From assembly GCA_021292165.1 (NCBI GenBank), contig CM037888.1, positions 31,515,091-31,579,090 on the forward strand: a DNA stretch of 64,000 nt, given 5' to 3'. A program made the position numbers and the translations under genes. The notes under the pieces were generated by a model. The model was not told the DNA's origin. It did not search any database and saw nothing but the letters and a program-made list of their open reading frames with translations. The first letter of the stretch is position 1, and each line of letters starts with the position of its first letter. This stretch comes from Shinisaurus crocodilurus (taxonomy: Eukaryota; Chordata; Lepidosauria; Squamata; Shinisauridae). Shown here one piece after another: positions 1 through 32,777 of the stretch.

Positions 1-99
1 TAGGGTGCAGCAGGAAAAGCGTTTGCCACTCCAGTGCTGGAGGCCCCATCAATTTGAGGGGCCCATGGCTGCTTTTTTTTTTTTTTTCTTTCCCTCTTT

Positions 100-632
100 A
101 GAGCACTTTGAAGAAGCAGTGATCACATCACGCCAGTGCTTAATGAGTTGCACTGGCTACCAGTTGCTTGCCGAGCCGAATTCAAGGTGTTGGTTTTGAC
201 CTTTAAAACCCTACGCGGCTCCGGCCCAGCTTATCTCAAGGAGCGCCTCCAGCAACATCAAGCAGGCCGCTCAACAAGGTCTGCCACGGACAGCCTTCTC
301 CTTATCCCATCAGCCAGAGCAGCCAGGCTGGTGGGGACTAGGAAGAGGGCCTTCTCTGTGGCGGCCCCCACATTATGGAACTCCCTCCCTAGTGACCTTC
401 GCCATGCCCCCTCCGTGATGAGCTTCCGCCGTGCATTAAAAACATGGCTGTTCAGGCGGGAATATGGGGTGGGTTAGGTTTTTAATGAGAATTTTTTATA
501 TTGTTTTAATTATTATATTTTATTGTGTTGTTTTGTTGTGTTTTGGTTGTACATCGCCCAGGGTGGCTGGGTGACCGGCCAGATGGGCGATTGATAAATA
601 TAATAAATAAATAAATAAATAAATAAATAAAG
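100..632 (+). repeat. L2/CR1-group LINE 3' end
   Basis: Carries a reverse-transcriptase C-terminal segment in frame over 136-477 with the hallmarks LHWLPV, FKVLVLTFK, GPAYL, FSVAAPTLWNSLP and FRRALKTWLF, then an AT-rich 3' UTR and an (AAAT)n tail at about 596-630. It is 5'-truncated and lies in a MAP2K1 intron. A second copy is inserted at 2088-2479 in reverse orientation. Confidence 0.75.
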
Positions 633-793
633 ATCTGATCACAGATCTCCAACACCTTGTCCAGTTTGGTCCTTCTCCCTTTTTGCTGCCTGCTGTGTTG
701 GAGGAAGAGAAGGAACAGAAGCGTAGGGCCCAAAAGAGCGACGAGCACTGGGAAGCCCGTAGTGGAGCTTGGAGTGTGCAGGAATGGATAGAG

Positions 794-929
794 CAGTGTT
801 CTCTAACCTTGGGCCCCCAGATGTTTTTGGCCTACAACTCCCAGCATGCCCCAGCCAGCGTAGCTGGCTGGGGCATGCTGGGAGTTGTAGGCCAAAAACA
901 TCTGGGGGCCCAAGGTTGGAGAAGCCCTG
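794..929. mobile_element. Palindromic hAT-type MITE with 8-bp TSD
   Basis: Two arms of about 65 bp pair almost completely around 860. The termini are CAGTGTTCTCTAACC and the complement of CAGGGCTTCTCC. It is flanked by GGATAGAG at 786-793 and 930-937, a perfect 8-bp duplication typical of hAT transposition. Confidence 0.85.
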
Positions 930-1547
930 GGATAGAGGGACATGTTTTCTTGCACTAGCACTTGGGATTACCCTGTGAAATGGGTCGGCCTTCGAGTCAG
1001 AACAGGCAAAAGGAGAATCTTCACACAGTGCACGACTGACTCTGAGAGCCCCAAGCAGTGGCAAAGAAACCTATACTCCAAGCCTGGAAGGATAAACACC
1101 CACCCCCTATCATTCAATGGACTGAAGATCTTGCTGCTTTTGCTGCCGTCGAATGCATATTTTACAGTCATCACTTTCGTCTGGATGCTTCTTTAGACAT
1201 ATGGCCTGCTTATATTAATACGTATATTTGAAACAGAAGTGTCAAAACCTTTTTTTTTTTTTTTTTAAATGAATGGTGTTATGAAACAGGTATCGCGAAG
1301 GTATATGCTTTTATTCTTGTTTCTCTTATGTTCTTTCAATCAGTGTTATTGTTGGCAAGTTTCCCCCCCTTTTGTTTTGTATTGTTACAATTGTAAATAT
1401 ATATATATTTTTAAAAATGACTGACTCATGGAATTGACATCTGGTACAAATGTGCTTTTAAAAAACTCACAATAAGTGTGGGATTCATTGCCGTAAGAGG
1501 TTATGATGCCTTTTTAAAAAAGTGTTTTTTGTTTTTTTTTAAGTGTT

Positions 1548-1790
1548 CATTAGTTACCGGTATTTATGTGCCGCCTTTCCCCCAAGGAGCTCAAAGCGGT
1601 GCACTCACCTCTCGCCCCCGCCCCGCACCAGTATTTCATGCTCACAGCAACCCTGTAAGGCAGAACAGGCTGAGAGGTTGTGACGGGTCCAAGTAAGGCC
1701 ACTGACTGAGCTTTAGGTCTGAGTGGGGACTTGAACCGGCGTTTCCCTGGTCCTCGTCCCAACACCCAAACCATTACAACACGCTGCTTC
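1548..1790 (-). repeat. Sauria-type tRNA-derived SINE, degenerate
   Basis: Reverse orientation: shows the GGTTCAAGT B-box-like segment, the 'AGTCAGTGGCC' body and the 'CAGGGTTGCTGTGAG' motif of squamate SINEs, with many changes. It lacks a clear tail. Confidence 0.55.
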
Positions 1791-1889
1791 TTTTTGACGA
1801 ATCTAACATTCATGGAAGGCGACGGGGCCTGTCGGCAGCTATGGGCTCTGACAGTGAGATGGAACCTCTGTGCGTAAAGGCAGGCCGGC

Positions 1890-1941
1890 AGGGTTAGGGT
1901 GCATGTGTGCAATTCAGGGTTAGGGTGCATGTGTGCAATTC
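1890..1941. repeat. 26-bp unit in two tandem copies
   Basis: Two exact 26-bp units (1890-1915 and 1916-1941), each beginning AGGGTTAGGG and ending GTGTGCAATTC. Each contains one telomere-like hexamer, but there is no longer array. Confidence 0.8.
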
Positions 1942-2008
1942 TGTGCATGTGTGTGGCGAGGATGGAGGCTTTGCATCCCCAGGGGCATCTGGCTGGTTGC
2001 TGTTAGAG

Positions 2009-2526
2009 CAGTGTTCTCCAACCTTGCGTCCCCAGATGTTTTTGGCCTACAACTCTCAGCATGCCCCAGCCAGGCATGCTGGGAGTTATTTATTTATTTT
2101 ATTTATTTATTTATATTTATCAATCGCCCATCTGGCCGGTCACCCGGCCACCCTGGGCGATGTACAATTAAAATACAACAAAACAACACAATAAAATATA
2201 ACAATTAAAAACAATATTAAAAATTCTCATTTAAAACCTAACCCACCCCATATTCCCGCCTGAACAGCCATGTTTTTAATGCACGGCGGAAGCTCATCAC
2301 GGAGGGGGCATGGCGAAGGTCACTAGGGAGGGAGTTCCATAATGTGGGGGCCGCCACAGAGAAGGCCCTCTTCCTAGTCCCCACCAGCCTGGCTGCTCTG
2401 GCTGATGGGATAAGGAGAAGGCCGTCCGTGGCAGACCTTGTTGAGCGGCCTACTTGATGTTGCTGTTGTTGTTGTTGTTGAGTTGTAGGCCAAAAACATC
2501 TGGGGACCCAAGGTTGGAGAACACTG
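2009..2526. mobile_element. Palindromic hAT-type MITE split by a LINE insertion
   Basis: Same family as 794-929, flanked by TGTTAGAG at 2001-2008 and 2527-2534 (8-bp TSD). Its right arm is interrupted after GGGAGTT by a reverse-oriented L2-like LINE end (2088-2479), itself flanked by GAGTT at 2083-2087 and 2480-2484. The nesting dates the LINE insertion after the MITE. Confidence 0.85.
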
Positions 2527-2649
2527 TGTTAGAGGATGCTAGGCTAGGTAGGCCTGCGTTCTTGGGCGCCGAGGGGATGACCATTGGTCAGCAATACCTC
2601 AGATATATATTTAGTGGAAGATAAGGCACGTAAGACAGGAATGGAGAAG

Positions 2650-2775
2650 GCGTGACTCTCCAGATATTGTTGGACTGCAACTTCTCACCATTAGCTCTGC
2701 TGGCTAGGGCTGATTGGAGTTGCAGTTGCAGTCCAACATCATCTGGAGAGTCACACGTTCTCCAGCCCTGGTGTG
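2650..2775. mobile_element. Fold-back hAT-like element
   Basis: Inverted arms CTCCAGATATTGTTGGACTG and their near-complement CAGTCCAACATCATCTGGAG surround a short centre. It is a relative of the palindromic MITE family with a different arm sequence; no clear TSD was found. Confidence 0.6.
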
Positions 2776-3092
2776 AGGCTAAAAGCAATGGGAATTTTGC
2801 AAGGTGGGAGGGAATAAGGAGGAACAAGGCCTTTTGCATACCCTCACTTGTGAACCTTAACAGTGTTGTTCAAGTGGAGCGATGGACTACAGCCGCTCCT
2901 CAAGTTGTGGGTCAGGAATTGCTCTGTATGGCATTTCCTTGCTGTGTCCATAAATCTGCCCTTTGCAGATCTTTCTACCATTAAAAGCAAGGCCCAGCTC
3001 TTCCTTTTCTGCTATCAGATGCCTTTTCCCCACGGGCTTCCTGGAGAGCCTTTGACACTTTGGGGATAAACATAATCAATACAGTACTCTGA

Positions 3093-24392
<21,300 letters not shown>

Positions 24393-24891
24393 AGATCAAA
24401 CAGCGAGGCAAAGAATTCACCAAGTGTTATGCATCTTCGTTCCAAGTGGGGCTTGAATAGGAGCCCCACACAAGACCCGCTGAAATGAACTGGAATGACG
24501 CTTGGTGGATTTGTGTTCCAACCCGCCTCCTATCCAACTGTCTCAAGCAACGCTGTTTTGGTCCTGTTTTTCAAAGCTGCTGTCTACTAGAAAGTGTATT
24601 CTCCACCCCAACTCCATTCCCTTCAAAGAAAAATGTCTCTATTTAGCATGTGCCAACTTATTTTCCCTGTCAATTTTCATTTCTTTGGGGTTCCAAATTA
24701 ACAGCTGTTGTGTTTGATTAGTTTTTATTTGCTAACTGACCAAACAATTGTGATGCTTTAAGTTAGCGATATGGAAATTTGGAGTGAATGTTGGATATCC
24801 TTTCACAATGGGAAATCCTACTGGAGCTGCTGCCTTCCCACCCGCTAGGTTGGTTTGACCTTGAGCCTTTTGTAACTTGGTGGTACATTAA

Positions 24892-24990
24892 GGGTGCAAC
24901 CCTATCAAGTTTAGACAAAAGGCCTACAACTCGCTGGGGCATGCTGGGAGTTGTAGGCCTTTTGTCTGTCTAAGCTAGGGTTGTGTGCCT
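24892..24990. mobile_element. 99-bp fold-back MITE (3-bp TSD) in the MAP2K1 3' UTR
   Basis: Ends GGGTGCAACCCTATCAAGTT and near-complement, inner arms AAGGCCTACAACTC / GAGTTGTAGGCCTT. It is flanked by TAA at 24889-24891 and 24991-24993. Same family at 40129 and 42003. A 3-bp TAA/TTA duplication suggests a PIF/Harbinger-type transposase. Confidence 0.75.
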
Positions 24991-25312
24991 TAAGTCTTGC
25001 TTAGCCAGTCTCAGGCAAAACAGTTGGGGATCCCTTGAGCAAGCCTCTCCCAAGCATGCACTTGCTGCTAAGCTGAGACGGAAGTTATGAACAACTGTTC
25101 TGATCTTTGTGTAACAAACTCTTGATAGATGTGAACAGAGCCTGAGCTCTTTTCCCCACCCCGTCAACATAAAGAAATCTGTTGACACTTCTGTTTATTT
25201 TTAAGTGTCTTGTTGGATATTTGGGGATTGCTTAGTGGTGTCTATCTCCCTCCCAGTTAATTTGGTATTTGTATTTTGAGAACAGCTGGTAGGAAAACTA
25301 TCCCTCAGACAG

Positions 25313-25498
25313 AATAAAAGGGTTGTGTTGTTGTTGGGTTTTGTTTTTTTTTTAAAAAAAGGTACAACGCATCAGAGTTGCTTTCCTTCTAGTTCTGCTG
25401 AAGTTTGATATGACAAATTGTGCATACTTCGTGTTTGAAAATTCTTTTAATCATTTTATTCTTTCAGATATTGAGCAGTTTCGTCTTACACTAATAAA
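25313..25498 (+). terminator. MAP2K1: MAP2K1 poly(A) signals
   Basis: Two canonical AATAAA hexamers lie at 25313-25318 and 25493-25498, about 0.9 and 1.1 kb after the stop. Either could end the transcript. The second is followed within 35 bases by a T-rich run, which fits a downstream element. Confidence 0.6.
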
Positions 25499-25510
25499 TA
25501 TATCATGAAG

Positions 25511-27125
25511 TTACATCAGGGAACTGATTTTTTTTTTTTAATTAATTGCTATGGACTGGCTGGCATCAAGATGGGTCTTAAAGCAAGTTTGCATCTCTAG
25601 CCCCGACTTTCAGATCTGTGCATCACTCTTCTGCACGGACTTCCCCTTGACTTACGGCTGGAGCGCTGGTGCTGTTGTGCCCTCTGCCTCCAGGCCAGTG
25701 ACAGAGAAAGGGGTGCCTATTTAAGTGCCTTCACATAGTGATACACCTGGGTTGAGTCATACACCTGGGTTGAGTCCCCCTGTTCAGCAAATAAGACCAT
25801 CTTGGCTGACAAACTCGGAGCTTGGCAGTTTTATTATACTGTAAACTGGTGCGTGCAATCCTCAGCACAACACCAACTGCAACCCATGAAACAGAACCAT
25901 AAAATTGGTCAGCAGAAACGCCCAAATTCCAAATGTTGATACGCCCATTTCTCTCTGGTCCTGCCTGCAGCTGAGAAGAGGGAGAGTAGGGAAAAGCAGC
26001 TGAGGTCAAGGAGAGCACGGAAGGAAAACAGCCAGGAGTGTGACCAGCTGCACTCCCTCCATCAACAAAAAGCAAGGCAGCTGCTGCTGCTGCAGTGGTA
26101 AAAAGGAAGTGGCAACAGAGCAAGGGCAACATCACAGAGCAAGTGAGCCTGGAGGGAGGAGCGCTCCAGCGGTGCCAAAGGGACCTATAGTGACTGTCAT
26201 GGCAGTGGCCGTGCAGGCGCTATGGGTCCTGCCTGCCTTCAAGCTGGGGGCTTGCAGCCTGATCCCGGCCACATCACTTGTGTGCAGCGGGACTGATCTT
26301 AAAACTCCTTAGCTGGAATCAGATTCACCCCAAAAGATAGAGCGCCTCATTCCAGTAAAGCTTGTGCTAGCCACACAAAGTGGGGGAGAAAAAAATACTT
26401 GGGCACCCCCGTTCATGACCAGAAGTTTCCTCTCTAATTTGTATTTGTGTCTCTTCATCTTTGCTAACTACGATCATCTGACGTTCACTGGAAGGTCCAA
26501 GATTCCATATGACCACTTCAGAAGTAAAAACAAACAAACAAAATCAGAATTGAAGGTGCTTCCTATTACTACTTGTAGACAATTCATGAAGTGTTGAAAG
26601 TTTAATACAAGAGACCAAAGGCGGTTAGAATTTAGGTATCTCATATATAATCAGTGGTTGTTGCTTTTTTAATGCCACAGCACGAAAGAAGTACATGCAA
26701 AGAATCATGAACTAGTTTCCCCCCCCCTTTTGTTACATTGTTTACCCTAATGAGGTTTGATAGGGCCATCGTCCTAGAATTAGTAACTCTCCAACCATTT
26801 TTACCAGCAGTAGATGCTTCATAGATAGATTATTGCTTTGAGAGTTGTGTGTTGCATCTCCCAAATGCTACTTGGCTCAAAGTGTGGGTTTAAAAGTAAT
26901 CATGCTACATAGTTATGCATCAACATTGCATTCTCCCAACACCCCTATGAGTCATTCCCACAGTTTATCACCATCTCTGGAAGCCTTTGGGAAACCCAGC
27001 TGCATTTGTGCATGTAGTTTGGTCTCTGTAGCACCAAGCAAAGTCTGAGTAAATGTTTTCCTTGAATGATGGACACGGAGGTTCCTGAGTCTGGGATAAA
27101 AGGCAGCCAGGCTGCATGCCCCACG
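25511..27125. other. Convergent interval between MAP2K1 and SNAPC5
   Basis: Nothing coding is recognised. It contains a direct repeat of 18-20 bp (ACACCTGGGTTGAGTC twice near 25743-25778) and AT-rich unique sequence, part of which is presumably SNAPC5 3' UTR. Confidence 0.5.
25830..25835 (-). terminator. Candidate SNAPC5 poly(A) signal
   Basis: AATAAA on the minus strand, about 1.3 kb past the SNAPC5 stop. A nearer ATTAAA is at 26601-26606. Either could be used; nothing in the sequence decides between them. Confidence 0.3.
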
Positions 27126-29687
27126 TTAGGAATCGGATTCCTCCTCCTCTTCCTCCTCCTCCTCCTCCTCACTGACATGCATCTGTAGCTGCAGTTTAGT
27201 TTGATTGATAGCTGCTTCGTTGTCCATCTGTCCATGAGGTTAGTATATAAAAAACAAAAATCTAGGTTACTTCAGGCTGAGAAAAACAAACAGTGCCTTA
27301 TATTTGAGGAATGTAAAAACGTGCATAAACACCCTCAATGTTGAACACCTAACCTAATGGCAGTCTTGCTGGATCAGGTCACAATCCAGCATTCTGCTTC
27401 AGCCAGCTCCCACTCTCACTTGGAAAGCTCAGAACAGCTGGCGTGGGACTCCCATTGGTCCAAAAAAGGAAAGCGGCAAACCTCATAGGTGCTGAAAATT
27501 GGGCGTTGAGTCACAGAACTGTTCCATTTAACCCAACTGCTGGATGCGCTTTTTCATGTTTGCTGGTTCTTAAGGTTCCATTTACTTCCATCCCCTAGTA
27601 GTCGGGGAGCACACAACAGTGACTACGCCTGACAACTTGGGGTCAATAGGAGATAGAAGCAACCCAGCCTGGAATGGTTCTTTAAGTACATGTTTTTCAG
27701 CCTCTCTTTTGCTGCCATTTTGATGGCGTCTCCTCCCGCCCCCACTTTCTTCCTCATCCAGGCACTGAAAAACGCAACACCGACTCGTGCGTATCTCCAA
27801 TGCTACAGACTATTCAATGGGCCCAAGTACACTTAGGAATGGGGGCAATCGTACTTTTTTCCCAGTCAGGAGGAAATGACCCCTAAAAGGATTCACTGGT
27901 CAAGGTATCTTGCACTTCCTCGTTAGATCAGAAAGTTTTGCCTCTTCTAACAACAAAACACGAAGGCTGCCTTCCTCACAACAGAGCGCCTGGGTGCCTT
28001 ACATTTTGATGCTCCTCCATTACATCAGTGGACGATATGGTCATATTCCCTTCCCTGGCATTGATCATGGACTGAAGGGCGAGTTCCTCCACCTAGAAAT
28101 GTTTTGCAACAATCAGTCTTGAAAGAACAGCTAAGCAACACATTCTCAATTGTTGTGCCCCTTTAAAGTAATTGAGTCCGGAGGTGTGCAGCTGGGTGCC
28201 CTCCAGATGTTTTGGACTACAACTCCCACAATCCTCGACCATTTGCCAAAAAGGCAGGCTTATAGGAGTTGTAGTCCAAAACAGCTGGAGGGCACCAGGT
28301 TGCGTACCCCTGATCCTAGTTGCTTTGTCCAGTTCATTACCCAAAGTCGGGAAATGTTAGTGTGTGAGGAGTCGGCAGAATTCAGCAGCTAGGGAAAGAC
28401 AACTTCTACAAGCTCATCGCGAGGCAAATTTTGCAACCCCCCATACCCATTATCCAATAACAGTATCTAATAGGATTCACTAGATGGCGGATGCAAGCTC
28501 TTGTCAGCATCAGCATAAGTGGTAATAGCTTCCTGGAAACCATGTTTCCCACACAAGTTTGTTACTCTCTCTTTCTTGAATATAATTAATAGTGATGGGT
28601 TGTTACTTGCAACAGATGGGTTACTATTAGCAGTATATTGAAAAGGAGACGCTCGGACTGGTTTAAGTGGGAGTACATACAGGAAGCCAGGTAGCTGTAA
28701 ACAAAACCAAAATGAGCTTCCGCAAAACCATTCATTTCAGAAAGCACAGATCTACAAGGAGTTTCCCCTTTGCAATCCCCACTGGAATGAACAGCAATTT
28801 GCCCACCGATTTCTAAGATACCACCTCATCAAGTGGTCTAGGAACTCATTTTTGTGTCGTCGCCTTTTAATTTTAAATGAAAGCTGAGCATCTAAAGAAA
28901 GCTGGGTTCTAAGCTTGGGAAGCACACTTCCAGGCACATGAAATGCACACAGCTATGTCTGTAGGTGCCCAAACAATACCAAGCGAGCATCAGCAGAGCA
29001 CCAAGCAATCTGCACATGCCAGGAAGCTTAAGCTCTAATCCCTTCCGGAAAGCGCATTCCCTGCTTGTCTATTTATAATGCTGCCCCTTTGTATGTGCAT
29101 GTCTCTCCCTCTCTTCCTCATACCGCAGTTTTGGCATCCTGCTGACAGCTGTACCAATACTCTCAAAACCCTGTGGCATTTAAACAAACATTGCCCTTCT
29201 ATGGCTGCAAGCAGCACAGGAAGAAGTTAACTGTCACACAAGCAATTTGGTCAATGCATTTGCAACCATATGTATGGTTTCTCCCTGAAATAGTTCAATT
29301 CAGAAAGTGCAGGCCCAGCTGGCTAAAAGGCTACATGAGCTGCCCTGTGTGGCTACAGCGTGGATCTGTTCCAACTTCCAAGTTCCCTCTACCTTCTGAA
29401 GTTAGGTGGATTGCTGTTAAGGATTGACAGCACCCTCCCAGTGGAATTTTCCTTCTTTGGGGCAGGTTCAGAATGAATCTTACAGTTGCTGTTTATCTTG
29501 GGGGGCCCTGTGAGAGGCTGAAAGGCAGAATATAAATATTTTAATACCCAATGAATGGTGTATGCTAATAAGATTTTATGATGTTATCTTTTAATGCTGA
29601 GATTGTGTAGCAAATCACCTAGAGGAAGCAGTTTTGCATTAGGAATATGAAATGGGAAACTTTGTTTTTTAATTGATGGTGGAGGGA

Positions 29688-29730
<43 letters not shown>

Positions 29731-31704
29731 CATTTTGGAGAGGATCCTGATTTAAATGCAATCACCATCATTGTGCAGCCTAGGGCAATTCACATACTTT
29801 CAACCTCACTCCTCAATCTATCAAATGGGAATACCAGGAACACAAAAGCAACCAGAGCATAAAGAGGTTTGTTTGTGGACAACAGCTGATCAGAAGCAGG
29901 TTTAAGCTCTATAAAACTAGGAAAATAGAAGCCTACTATTGAGAATTGTGGAAGCAGACCTGGTTGAGGAAATAGGAAGAGAGAGGAACACATAACATTA
30001 CGTGGACAAATTAGAACCACAACATGAAATGGGCCTGCAGAAGGATGGGGAATAAAAAACACACAAAGAGCCCTGCTGGATCAGACCAAGGAAGTCCACA
30101 GTCCAGGAGTTGGACTGCAAGTCCCATCAGCTCTAGCCAGCATAGCCAATGCTATGCTGAGGGATGCTGGGAGTTGAAGTCCAACAACATCTGGAGGGCC
30201 ACACATACCCTATCCTTGATCTAGTCCAGCCTTCTCCAGCCTGGCACCTTCCAGATGTGTTAGGCTGTAACTCCCAGTTGGCGAATTGTGGGAGTTGCAG
30301 GCCAACACATCTGGAGGGCGCCAGGTTGGGGAAGCCCGATCTAGTTCATCCTGTTTTCCAACAATGCTTCCTGGAAGCTCACAAGTAGGCCTTGGAAGGC
30401 AAAACCCCTCCCCAGCACCTGTCACGGAGAGGTAGACTGCTCCTCAACATGGGAGGTTTTTACTATAACTAATAGATCTGTTCAGAAGGACTGAGTTATG
30501 CTCGGTCTTAGACAACATGCTTGCCGCTTATGCAGTTAGAAACATCAGGAAGCTGATTTTATAGCAAGTCAGACAAGAGCTGCAGCCAGCTCAGTCGTGT
30601 CTTCACTGATTGGCAGCGGCTGTGCAGGATTTCAGGCACCCACCTGGAGATGCTGGGGATTAAACCTGTGACATCCCACATGCACAGCGTTGAGCTATGA
30701 CCCATCCCACGAGCACGAAGACTGGGGGATCGGCCTACAATACAGACAAGATGAAGAGCGGTGCTGTTCTGTTTCTCCTGAAAACAGGAATCTGCCTTAT
30801 TACACCGAGTCAAAACCATGGGTCCAGGCTGCCCAGCACTGCCTGCGCCGCCAGCCTTCCCCAACCCAGCACCCCTCCAGATGTGGCGTCTACAACTCCC
30901 ATCTTCCCCAGCAAGCATACCCAGGCTGGCCGGGGGCAAATGGGAGTTGCGGTATGACACATCCATCAGGTTGAGGAGGGCTGGTCTACACTGACTGCCA
31001 GCAGCCTATCCAGGGTTTCCATACAGGAATCTTTCCCGGCCCTACCTGGAGACGCTGCTGGGGGGGGGGGGGTCAACCCGGGGGGGGGGTCAACCCGGGA
31101 GCTGCTGTCCTGCGTGCCAAGGATGCGCCCTGCTCCGACCGCGAGCTGCAGCAGCCCTTCCGCAAAACAAGCCTGCCGCGCGCGCGGGACAACGCCACGA
31201 ACTGCATGCGCGGTGCGGGTCTCGAGCCCAGGACCCTGCTGGGGATGCTCTAGGGCAGGCCGCCTGCCCTCCCCAGCTGGCGCGCCCTCCAGGCGTGTGG
31301 GGCCGCGGCTCCACACGCCTGGAGGGCGCGCCAGCTGGGGCAGGCAGGCAGGCAGCCTGCTGTGCGTGCCAGGCGCGAATGCAAAGCCGGCCGGGGAAGC
31401 GCGTGCGCGCGGGCCCACGAAACGAGGCGCGCGCCGGCCAAGGGCAGGGCAGGGCCGGTCCCTCGCCCTCTTTAGCATATGCAAATAAGCCCCACCCCCG
31501 CAACCATAGAGACGGGGCGCGGGGGCTGGCGGCCGGGGGAGCCGCGCCAGGCCCCGCGCGAGCCCTCCAGGCCCCGCGCCTCTGCCCTCCCGCCTCCCCG
31601 GCCCCGCTCCGGACCTTGAGGCGGTTGAGCTGGTCGTGCAGCGCCGCCTTGACCCGCAGCAGCGTCTCCTCCTCCTTGCGCAGCTCCTGCAGGCGGCTCA
31701 GCAT
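27126..31704 (-). CDS. SNAPC5: SNAPC5 (SNAP19), small subunit of the snRNA-activating protein complex
   Basis: Smallest subunit of SNAPc, the nuclear factor that binds the proximal sequence element of RNA polymerase II and III snRNA promoters. Coding exons on the minus strand: 31704-31615, 28092-28003, 27227-27126 (90+90+102 nt, 93 aa; the human protein is 98 aa). Exon 1 encodes a leucine-heptad helix starting MLSRLQELRKEEETLL, exon 2 begins VEELALQSMI, and exon 3 ends in a run of eleven Glu followed by Ser-Asp-Ser and the stop. Exon 1 is in a CpG-rich island, which supports this start. Oddities: the exon 1 donor is AAG/GTCCGG, weak after position +2, and the exon 3 acceptor (CATGGACAG) has a poor pyrimidine tract but a TACTAAC branch-like motif just upstream. 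The gene converges on MAP2K1, as in other vertebrates. Confidence 0.93.
28180..28315. mobile_element. Fold-back hAT-like element, SNAPC5 intron 1
   Basis: Inverted arms GGTGCCCTCCAGATGTTTTG and their near-complement (CAAAACAGCTGGAGGGCACC) surround about 60 bp, with inner arms ACTACAACTCC / GGAGTTGTAGT. Confidence 0.7.
29693..29730. repeat. (TG)n(AG)n microsatellite
   Basis: About 14 TG units followed by 5 AG units, in SNAPC5 intron 1. Confidence 0.9.
30093..30345. mobile_element. Two adjacent fold-back hAT-like elements
   Basis: First (30093-30205): GTTGGACTGCAAGTCCCATC against GGGAGTTGAAGTCCAAC. Second (30228-30345): CTTCTCCAGCCTGGCACC against the complement of GGCGCCAGGTTGGGGAAG. Both are in SNAPC5 intron 1; TSDs are unclear. 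Confidence 0.6.
30855..30985. mobile_element. Degenerate fold-back hAT-like element
   Basis: Left arm CAGCCTTCCCCAACCCAGCA and right arm ending GGTTGAGGAGGGCTGG are partly complementary, with TACAACTCCCAT and ATGGGAGTTGCGGTA inside. Confidence 0.5.
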
Positions 31705-31900
31705 CCTGCTCCCCCCCGCCCCGCCTCCGGCCGCGCGGAAAAATGACGACGACGACAACGACGACGCCAGCGACACCCCACGCACGCACGCGGGAAGAGC
31801 CAAAGGGAAGCGGGCGGCGCCATCGTGCCTGAGGGCGGAAGTGGGGAAGCTTCCCTCCGGACGGTGGCCGAGGAATCCTTCCGTCCATTGGACGCAAAAA
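31080..31900 (-). promoter_or_regulatory. CpG-rich promoter region of SNAPC5
   Basis: GC-rich stretch with many CpG dinucleotides covering SNAPC5 exon 1 (start codon at 31704) and about 200 bp upstream. An octamer-like ATGCAAAT followed by a CACCCC box lies at 31479-31498, inside intron 1. The long open frames in all six readings here are a by-product of base composition. The distal edge holds a tRNA-derived SINE piece and a roughly 65-bp inverted repeat near 31270-31340. Confidence 0.6.
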
Positions 31901-32424
31901 GGCACGCCTATGGGATCTCCTATTTTTCACCGGGGGGGGGACTTGCAACTGAGGCCTTGCCCACGCCGGCAGCACAATGGGCTTTCTCATTTCAGACTGT
32001 GGGGTGGGCGGGTTTTAAATGCACAAGGGAGTGGGGGAAGACACCCAACTAGCACATCAAGAAACAGGCCGAGCTAGGAACTTTCATCCCGATAGGCTGT
32101 TTTAATAAACGAAAGAACACTCAAAATTGCATTCCCCCCCCGGATGAGGGCAAAGTGGTACAGCCCAACCTATCGCTTCTGGGTTCCACCGCCTCCTTGC
32201 GTTGGGAGGCGTAGAGCAAGCCGAAAAGGGATCCCATTAAGCACCGCCTTCAATTGGGTGGTTGAGTGGTTATCAGGCCTACTTTGGCTGCAGCCCGAGA
32301 TGTACTTAGGGTGGATGTCTTGTTCAACTGATTTTTCAACGTGACTATGTGGCTTAGACAGACACTATTAAAGACATTCACTTAGTTTACTCTATTTGCA
32401 TTTTGATAACCTACGTATACAATG

Positions 32425-32570
32425 GATTTTTATTACATTTATACCTTTTTTCTTGCAAGGAACCCAAGGCGGCTTACATAATCCTCCTCTCCATTTTATC
32501 CTCACAACCCTGTGAGGTAGGTTAGGCTGAGTCACCCACTGAGTTTCATGGCCGAGCGGGGAAAGCAGAG
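32425..32570 (-). repeat. Sauria SINE fragment between SNAPC5 and RPL4
   Basis: Contains the complement of AAGCCGCCTTGGGTTCCTTGC and of CCTCACAGGGTTGTGAGG, then GCCGAGCGGGG. The tRNA head is missing. Confidence 0.75.
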
Positions 32571-32777
32571 AACTAGTTCTGTATCCTATTATTTAAATAG
32601 GATGATTAAGATCACTTAGTGGATGGGCACTGTCCTTATTTTACATATACATTTAAGCTTTTATGTAATGATCACTTACATTTCTATACTGCCCAATAGC
32701 CAAAGCGCTGTTTATCTGTCAACTCAGAATGACATTTCATGCTTCCAATAAAACGGGCTCTGATACAATATGCCATG

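Larger units (their letters stand above)
24393..25510 (+). other. MAP2K1: MAP2K1 3' UTR
   Basis: Non-coding stretch after the MAP2K1 stop, with no splice-like continuation and two AATAAA hexamers at its end. It contains a 99-bp fold-back element (24892-24990) on the sense strand, so mature transcripts would carry a strong hairpin. The end point is inferred from the distal poly(A) signal. Confidence 0.7.

Noticed and set aside
1890..1941. Interstitial telomere-like sequence
   Set aside because: Only one TTAGGG-like hexamer per 26-bp unit and only two units.
31090..31905. Long open frames on both strands over the SNAPC5 first exon
   Set aside because: Apart from the 30 SNAPC5 codons they are products of GC-rich sequence that lacks stops; no family is recognisable.
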